Notes under the pieces: generated by a model
Told to the model about the DNA's origin: nothing
Databases searched by the model: none
The model's input: only the letters and a program-made list of their open reading frames with translations
Program-made: the position numbers and the translations under genes
From: Vulcanimicrobiota bacterium
GTDB taxonomy: Bacteria; Vulcanimicrobiota; Vulcanimicrobiia; Vulcanimicrobiales; Vulcanimicrobiaceae
DNA: 64,000 nucleotides
NCBI GenBank assembly: GCA_003161435.1
Contig: PMOS01000042.1
Span: 1 to 64,000 of the forward strand
Reading direction: 5' to 3'
Shown here: positions 58,502-64,000 of the stretch, in pieces
How the letters are laid out: each line of letters starts with the position of its first letter
How positions within the stretch are numbered: the first letter of the stretch is position 1

Positions 58502-58916
58502 GATCCAGACGGCCCCGCCCGGCGCCGCGGACGCATTTTGGCAGCGCTACGACCGCGATTGGCGCAGCGAGCTGTGGAAGTTTCGCGTCGTCTGGCACGA
58601 GCAGACGCACGATGTCGTGGCGCGCGCCGGTGATGAGATCGACGGCGCGCTGCGGCTGCGCATCGCGGCGTCGCTCGCGCACGTCGAGGCGCTGTACGTC
58701 GTTCCCGAACGGCGGCGCCGGGGGATCGGCCGGCTCTTGGTTTCGCGTGCTGAAGAGCTCGCCAACTACTACAACTGCCACAAGGTCACGGTCCCGGTGT
58801 TCCATGACGGCAATGCGCAGCGCTTCTTCGTCGCCGCCGGCTACGTCGTAGAAGCGGTGATCCCGCAGCACACCTTTAAACTCGACGTAGCGCTGCTGCG
58901 GAAATTTCTCTTGTAA
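58491..58916 (+). CDS. GNAT family N-acetyltransferase
   Basis: HVEALYVVPERRRRGIGRLLVSRAEELAN ... DGNAQRFFVAAGYV. Confidence 0.88.
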   Translation: MSLEIQTAPPGAADAFWQRYDRDWRSELWKFRVVWHEQTHDVVARAGDEIDGALRLRIAASLAHVEALYVVPERRRRGIGRLLVSRAEELANYYNCHKVTVPVFHDGNAQRFFVAAGYVVEAVIPQHTFKLDVALLRKFLL

Positions 58917-58920
58917 CGCC

Positions 58921-59158
58921 ATCGCTTCCGCTGCAGCGCAATCGCCTCCGCTTCGCTACGGCGAGAAGGTAGAAAGAAGCCTGGCGCCTCCGCTTCGCTC
59001 CGGCGCCAACGCCTCCGCTGCGCTACGGCGTGTCTCCACGTGGAATTCCTCGAGGAATTCCGCGCGGAGACTCGCCCGAAGGGCGACAAAAGGCTTCAAC
59101 CAACCTTCTCGCCGTAGCGAAGCGGAGGCGATGGCGTAGCGAAGCGGAGGCGATGGCG
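58921..59158. repeat. Composite palindromic (REP/BIME-like) element between convergent genes
   Basis: 30-nt perfect inverted repeat 58941-58970 / 59103-59132; 20-nt perfect palindrome 59042-59061; about six copies of CGCCTCCGCTTCGCTACGGCG in both orientations. Confidence 0.85.
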
Positions 59159-60247
59159 TTAGGAGCGCCTTAGCGCTCCGGTGAAGATCTGGTGGACCGG
59201 GCGCCACTCTGGCGCGATAGCGCGTCGACTCGACATCGTCCCGTCGTACAGGAAGACGTTACCATGCGTGCTCAGCGCGTTCACCAGCGGGCCGCCGCTA
59301 CCGACGCTCGCCGTGGCGTCGCCGTCGCCGTGCTGATCGACGTTGGCTCCGCCGCGCTGATCGAACATCGTGTAGACGTGACCGGTATCGGAACGCCCCG
59401 TGAGCTGCGCCGGCGAGGTGACGCCTAGCGCGACGTTGCCGGTCTGCGAGTCGAAGCGCGCGAGGCCGGGGTCGAACGATCCGCCGTCGTACACGATCGT
59501 GCCGCTGATGCTGCTGGCTTCGATCTGGTTGGTGCGGCAGTGCTCGAAGACGTCTTGCGCGCCGATGCCGCGCACGCGGATGCGGTCGAACGAACCGTCG
59601 ACCGCGAAGAACACGCCGTAGTTCAATTGCACGAACGCGGTCGTCGTCGCACCGTCGAGCTGAACGCGTCCCGTCCCCTGGAGCACGTAGAGGTTCGCCC
59701 CGCGATAGCCCTCGACGACCGTTTGCCCCCCGCCGACGCGCAAATCGAGCAGCCCCGTCGAGGCCGGAACCGTCACGATCATATGCGATCCTTGCGCCGC
59801 CATGACGCGAAGCACGTCGTGCACGCCGGGCCGGAACCCCTGGTACGGAAACTCTTCGGGCGGGAGCGTCTGACCGATGCCGGCCAGCCCGGTGTTGTCG
59901 CGGGCGCTGTAGAGTTGCGGTGGGACCTGCTGTGAGAGCGGGTTTCGCACGGTGCCGAACGTGACCAGGGAGCGATCGATCACGGGCGTGACGTAGTCCG
60001 TCCACTCGATCTGCACCGTTGGCCGGTCCCACACCCGGACCTCGACGCTATTTCCCTTGCCTCGGACAAAGACCCGGACGACGGCTTGATCGCCTACATC
60101 CCATGACGACGTGCCTGCCACCGCGGGTGCGGCGGGCGCCAACAGGCACGCGAGAAACACGCCTAGCCCCGCGGCGATCCACCGCAGGGCTCGGGCTTGG
60201 AGGACGTCCACGGCCGTATCGTACGCCCGCAGCCGCCGCAACGTCAT
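59159..60247 (-). CDS. Exported beta-helix/DUF4097-like protein
   Basis: Signal-like N-terminus; repetitive short beta segments (VVEGYRGANLYVLQGTGRVQLDGATTT..., GVTSPAQLTGRSDTGHVY). Confidence 0.55.
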   Translation of the reverse strand: MTLRRLRAYDTAVDVLQARALRWIAAGLGVFLACLLAPAAPAVAGTSSWDVGDQAVVRVFVRGKGNSVEVRVWDRPTVQIEWTDYVTPVIDRSLVTFGTVRNPLSQQVPPQLYSARDNTGLAGIGQTLPPEEFPYQGFRPGVHDVLRVMAAQGSHMIVTVPASTGLLDLRVGGGQTVVEGYRGANLYVLQGTGRVQLDGATTTAFVQLNYGVFFAVDGSFDRIRVRGIGAQDVFEHCRTNQIEASSISGTIVYDGGSFDPGLARFDSQTGNVALGVTSPAQLTGRSDTGHVYTMFDQRGGANVDQHGDGDATASVGSGGPLVNALSTHGNVFLYDGTMSSRRAIAPEWRPVHQIFTGALRRS

Positions 60248-61674
60248 GAACCCGTGGTGAAGGAATCAGGCTCGGCGGGCAGTCGCACGCTGAAGATCGA
60301 GCCGCCTTCGGGACGCGCGCGCGCCGAAACCGTGCCGCCGTGCACGCGCGCGATACTGCGCACGATCGCCAATCCGAGTCCGGTGCCTTCGGACTCGCGC
60401 GCGTGCGCGGGATCGCCGCGAAAGAAGCGGTCGAAGAGACGGTCTGCGTCGCCTTCGTCGATCCCCGGCCCGGTGTCGACGACGTCGAGCACCGCTGTAT
60501 CCGCGTCGCGCCGCACCGTGACGTCGATACGGCCGTCGCGGGTGAACTTGATCGCGTTGTCGACGAGGTTGCCGATCATCTGTCGCAACAGACCGGCGTC
60601 CCCGATCACGATCGTGCTTGCGCCGTCGGAATGATGCGCGGCCAACTGCAGGCCTTCGGCGGCCGCGCGCTCGTTGGCGTGCGCGACGACGTCGTCGGCC
60701 AGGCGCTCGAGCACGAGCGGCTCTTTCGGGATCGCATCGCCGGCTTCGGCCTTCGAGAGGGTCAGCATCCCCGACACCATCCCCGCGAGACGACCGCTCT
60801 CCTCGCTGATCGCTTCGAGAGACGTCTTCATCACGTCGGGATCGCGATCGCCCCAGCGCTGCAGCATCTGCGCGTTGGCGTTGATGATCGTGAGCGGCGT
60901 ACGCAGCTCGTGCGACGCATCGCTGATGAACTGTCGCTCGCGCGCGAACGCCGACTGCAGCCGGTCGAGCATCGCGTCGAACGCGCCGGCGAGCCGGCCG
61001 ACCTCGTCGCGCCGCCGCCACCGAAGGCGGCGGTCGAGCCGTTCCGAGCCGATCTGAGCGACCGCGCTGGTCAACCGCTCGATCGGATCGATCGCCCAGG
61101 CCGCGATGAAATAGGATGCGATCACGATGACGATCGTCGCTGCCGCGGTGATCCACAGCAGAATCCCGCGTGCTCGCGCCACCAGCTGGTCGACGTTGTC
61201 GAGCCGCTGGCCGACGTGGACGATCGCGATCGGCCGCGCGTTCTCGTCGAGCAGCACGCGGTTCAACACCAGGATCGTCCCCGCGCGGTTCCCGGTGATG
61301 TGCAGCACGCCATACGAGCGATCGCGCCGGTCGGGTTTCCACGGCGCGAAGGTGAGGCCGCCGAGGTTCGCGCTCTTGCCCAGCGTCTGGCCCGAGAGCG
61401 TGTCGAGCTGGACGTACTGGTTCGCCGACGCCCAGTGGTCCAACGTCGCCCGGCTCGAAAGCGCCAACGTGACCGGCGCCTCACCGCCCAAACCGAACGT
61501 CGAGGCCTCCTCGGCGTCGCGTTCGATCTGCTCGGAGGTCTGGTCGAGGCTGAGCCGCGCCTGATCGATCAGCAGCGATTGAAATGCGAAGTCGATCGCG
61601 AACGCACCCAGTGCGATGACGACGACGATCAGCGCGGCGTACAGCAGCGCGATCCGTGTCCGCAGCGACGTCAC
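60244..61674 (-). CDS. HAMP-domain sensor histidine kinase
   Basis: FISDASHELRTPLTIINANAQML H-box, NLVDNAIKF N-box, GTGLGLAIV. Confidence 0.95.
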   Translation of the reverse strand: MTSLRTRIALLYAALIVVVIALGAFAIDFAFQSLLIDQARLSLDQTSEQIERDAEEASTFGLGGEAPVTLALSSRATLDHWASANQYVQLDTLSGQTLGKSANLGGLTFAPWKPDRRDRSYGVLHITGNRAGTILVLNRVLLDENARPIAIVHVGQRLDNVDQLVARARGILLWITAAATIVIVIASYFIAAWAIDPIERLTSAVAQIGSERLDRRLRWRRRDEVGRLAGAFDAMLDRLQSAFARERQFISDASHELRTPLTIINANAQMLQRWGDRDPDVMKTSLEAISEESGRLAGMVSGMLTLSKAEAGDAIPKEPLVLERLADDVVAHANERAAAEGLQLAAHHSDGASTIVIGDAGLLRQMIGNLVDNAIKFTRDGRIDVTVRRDADTAVLDVVDTGPGIDEGDADRLFDRFFRGDPAHARESEGTGLGLAIVRSIARVHGGTVSARARPEGGSIFSVRLPAEPDSFTTGS

Positions 61675-61707
61675 CGTTTAGCCCTCAGGGCGCGTACGGA
61701 CCGCCCC

Positions 61708-62412
61708 TCATTCCTTGAGCGCGTATCCGACGCCGCGCACCGTTTGAATGAGCTTGTCGGGGAACGGATCGTCGATCTTGCCGCGCAGGTAGCGAATGTA
61801 GACGTCGATCAGGTTCGAGTCGCCCAGGAAGTCGCTGCCCCAGACACCGTTGAAGAGCTCATCGCGCGAGTGCACCTTGTTGCGGTGGAGCAACAAGTAC
61901 TCGAGCAGCGCGTACTCTTTGGCGGTGAGGTGGATCGCTTGCCCAGCGCGTGTCACCTCGTGACGATCGCGGTCCATCACCAGGTCTTTCGCCGTCAGCA
62001 GGTTCTCGTGCGGATCGCGCTCGCGAAGCCGCGCGCGAATGCGCGCCAGCAGTTCCTCGATCGAGAACGGCTTGACGACGTAGTCGTCGGCGCCGCGGTC
62101 GAGCCCGGCGACGCGATCGGGGATGCGGTCTTTCGCGGTGAGCATGATGATCGGAACGCGCGATTTGGCGCGCACGCGCGCGCATACTTCCAGCCCGTCG
62201 AGCTTGGGCAGCATCAAGTCGAGCACGACGAGATCAGGTTCTTTGAGCGCCTTCTCGAGCCCGGAGAGCCCGTCGGCCGCGGTTTCGACTTCGTAGCCTT
62301 CGTGCTCGAGCTCGAGCCGCAGCACGCGCGTGATCTGCGGATCGTCTTCGACCAGCAGAACCTTGTACTTGCGGCGCTCGTCGGAGAGCGGCGGCGTCGG
62401 CGTTGCGCTCAC
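61708..62412 (-). CDS. OmpR-family response regulator
   Basis: VLLVEDDPQITRVL, VVLDLMLPKLDGLEVC, winged helix LLEYLLLHRNKVHSRDELFNGVWG. Confidence 0.96.
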   Translation of the reverse strand: MSATPTPPLSDERRKYKVLLVEDDPQITRVLRLELEHEGYEVETAADGLSGLEKALKEPDLVVLDLMLPKLDGLEVCARVRAKSRVPIIMLTAKDRIPDRVAGLDRGADDYVVKPFSIEELLARIRARLRERDPHENLLTAKDLVMDRDRHEVTRAGQAIHLTAKEYALLEYLLLHRNKVHSRDELFNGVWGSDFLGDSNLIDVYIRYLRGKIDDPFPDKLIQTVRGVGYALKE

Positions 62413-62774
62413 CGGGCGTCGATGCGCTTGCGCGGGGGCGAGGGGAAGGTGAGCTGCGAGATCCACCATGCCGTCGATACACCGACCGCCAGCCACAGCA
62501 GCGTGTAGTCCGACGTCAACCCCGCGCTCGCCGTCGCTTGGGTGACCGCGTCGACGAGCCGTTCGCCGGCGCGCGGCGCACTCGCGACGGCCCACACCAG
62601 CCAGGCTCCGCACGCGACCAGCGTGCCGATGAGCCAGACCTCCCAGGCATGGACCTCCGGGGCAGCCCGGTAGACCGTGGCTGCCATGATGCGCGCGCGG
62701 AGAGCGGCGGGCGGCTCCTCCAGAGGGAGCGCGGCGAGAGCCCGGTCCAGGTCGTCGAATTCGTCGTGCGTCAT
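62409..62774 (-). CDS. Membrane protein, putative anti-sigma factor
   Basis: Two hydrophobic segments; immediately downstream of, and overlapping, the ECF sigma gene. Confidence 0.5.
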   Translation of the reverse strand: MTHDEFDDLDRALAALPLEEPPAALRARIMAATVYRAAPEVHAWEVWLIGTLVACGAWLVWAVASAPRAGERLVDAVTQATASAGLTSDYTLLWLAVGVSTAWWISQLTFPSPPRKRIDAR

Positions 62775-63337
62775 GCGGTCAGCACCTTCCGGAGTTGTTC
62801 TTTTGCTCGAAACAGATGCGTTTTCACCGTCCCCAACGGAAGGTTTAACACGGTTGCAATCTCTTCGTACTGCACGCCCTGCAGATGATACAGCGTGATG
62901 ACCGCCCGATACTTCTCGGGAAGCGCATCGATTGCCGCTCGCAATCGGCAGGCCTCGTCGTTTCGCTCGGCCAGGGTTTCCGGGCCGGCCGACGGGTCGG
63001 CCCGATCCGGGAGCTCGTCGGGCGAGAGCCGCTTGCGTTTAGCCAGCCGATCGCAACACGCCCGATAGCAGATCGTGAAGATCCAGGTTGAGAACTTCGC
63101 GCCGGGCCGGAACGATCCCAGGGCCCGATAAGCCTTGAAGAACGCCTCCTGGGCGGCATCCTCGGCTTCGGTACGGTCGCGGAGGGTCCGCAAGGCCAGG
63201 TTGTAAACGGCTCGCTCGTAGCGCGTGACGAGCTCGCCGAAGGCCTCTCCGTGGCCCTGCAGGGCGGCCGCGATCAGCGCCTGGTCCTCGAGGACCGGCG
63301 CCGTTACTGGCGGTTCCACCGCGAGGGCGAGTCCCAT
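62771..63337 (-). CDS. RNA polymerase ECF-type sigma factor
   Basis: AVYNLALRTLRDRTEAEDAAQEAFFKAYRAL, FSTWIFTICYRACCDRLAKRKR, LPLGTVKTHLFRAKEQLRKVL. Confidence 0.94.
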   Translation of the reverse strand: MGLALAVEPPVTAPVLEDQALIAAALQGHGEAFGELVTRYERAVYNLALRTLRDRTEAEDAAQEAFFKAYRALGSFRPGAKFSTWIFTICYRACCDRLAKRKRLSPDELPDRADPSAGPETLAERNDEACRLRAAIDALPEKYRAVITLYHLQGVQYEEIATVLNLPLGTVKTHLFRAKEQLRKVLTA

Positions 63338-63443
63338 CGTGCCCCCATGTACGGGCGAGCGCGCCGGCGGTTTCGCCGGGGGCCGCCGGAGCGACCCCGA
63401 CCCGGAAGGCGAAACACGGCCGCGGCCGGATCGTACATGGGAC

Positions 63444-64000
63444 ATGATTTCCCGCTCGACCCTCATCGGCGCCTTGGTCGTCGTCGAGCTCGCCATCCTC
63501 GGCCTCGCGGCCAAGGCCGTCCCCGGCAACTCGCCCAACACGAATTGGAACTTCGATCCGAGCTGGACCCATCAGCCGGCGCCGACGACCTCGCGGCTCG
63601 ACAAGACGTTCGAGACCGGCAGCGCGCCGCACGTGGTGCTGGACGTCGACAACGCCGACGTCACCGTTCAAGCCGGCGCCGCGACGAGCGTACACGTCAC
63701 TGGGACGATGAAAGTCTCGGGCCATCACTCCGGAGTTCAACCCGCGCTCACCGCGATCCGCACCGCCGACGGCGTTCGCGTCGCGGTGGAGTCCGGGCTC
63801 GTCTTCGGACGGATCGAGCGCGACGTGCGGATCACCGTGCCGCCGGATGCGCAAGTCGAGATCGCGAGCGCCGCGGGCGTCGTAGCGAACGGCCTGCGCG
63901 GGAAGCTCGTCGCCCGCCTCGACGACGGCGCGGTTCGGATCTCCAACCATCGCGGCGACGTCGACGTCACGACGTCTTCCGGTGACATCGACGTGCTCGA
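63444..64000 (+). CDS. Exported DUF4097/adhesin-like protein (runs off window end)
   Basis: MISRSTLIGALVVVELAILGLAAKAVPG signal; HVVLDVDNADVTVQAG..., RISNHRGDVDVTTSSGDIDVL. Confidence 0.6.
   Translation, partial: MISRSTLIGALVVVELAILGLAAKAVPGNSPNTNWNFDPSWTHQPAPTTSRLDKTFETGSAPHVVLDVDNADVTVQAGAATSVHVTGTMKVSGHHSGVQPALTAIRTADGVRVAVESGLVFGRIERDVRITVPPDAQVEIASAAGVVANGLRGKLVARLDDGAVRISNHRGDVDVTTSSGDIDVL

Overview
High-GC bacterial chromosome segment, possibly an uncultured lineage (taxonomy not determinable by eye). It has three parts. (1) About 1-8.4 kb is an accessory region abutting the 3' end of a tRNA-Ala(CGC). It holds orphan ORFs, SEC-C, HNH-like and FRG-domain proteins and decayed gene remnants. 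(2) About 8.6-38 kb is dense housekeeping and metabolic content: metal ABC transporter, S53 and M48 peptidases, PCMT-like methyltransferase, oxidoreductases, purE/purK, biotin-dependent carboxylase plus enoyl-CoA hydratase, M16 peptidase, and a Crp/Fnr - thioredoxin - cytochrome b561 - molybdopterin oxidoreductase cluster. (3) About 38-64 kb holds a CxxCH-bearing barrel-like protein, carboxyltransferase, DUF1800/DUF1501 pair, NHL-type lipoprotein, antitoxin/PIN pair, EVE-domain remnant, tricorn-like S41 protease, a structured repeat element, and an ECF sigma/two-component operon. The most notable signals are: two orphan 3'-gene tails duplicated downstream of intact genes (PHB-depolymerase-like at 39.8 kb, DUF1501 at 47.8 kb); a membrane-protein paralog family with a truncated middle copy and a shared TCCGTAGTTCTACGGA palindrome upstream of the two intact copies; a roughly 240 bp palindromic repeat element with 30-nt perfect inverted arms at 58.9-59.16 kb; an in-frame TGA splitting a SEC-C ORF; and a PIN toxin whose only start upstream of its catalytic Asp appears to be ATT, overlapping the antitoxin stop. 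All calls come from reading the sequence and the supplied ORF track; no database search was run.
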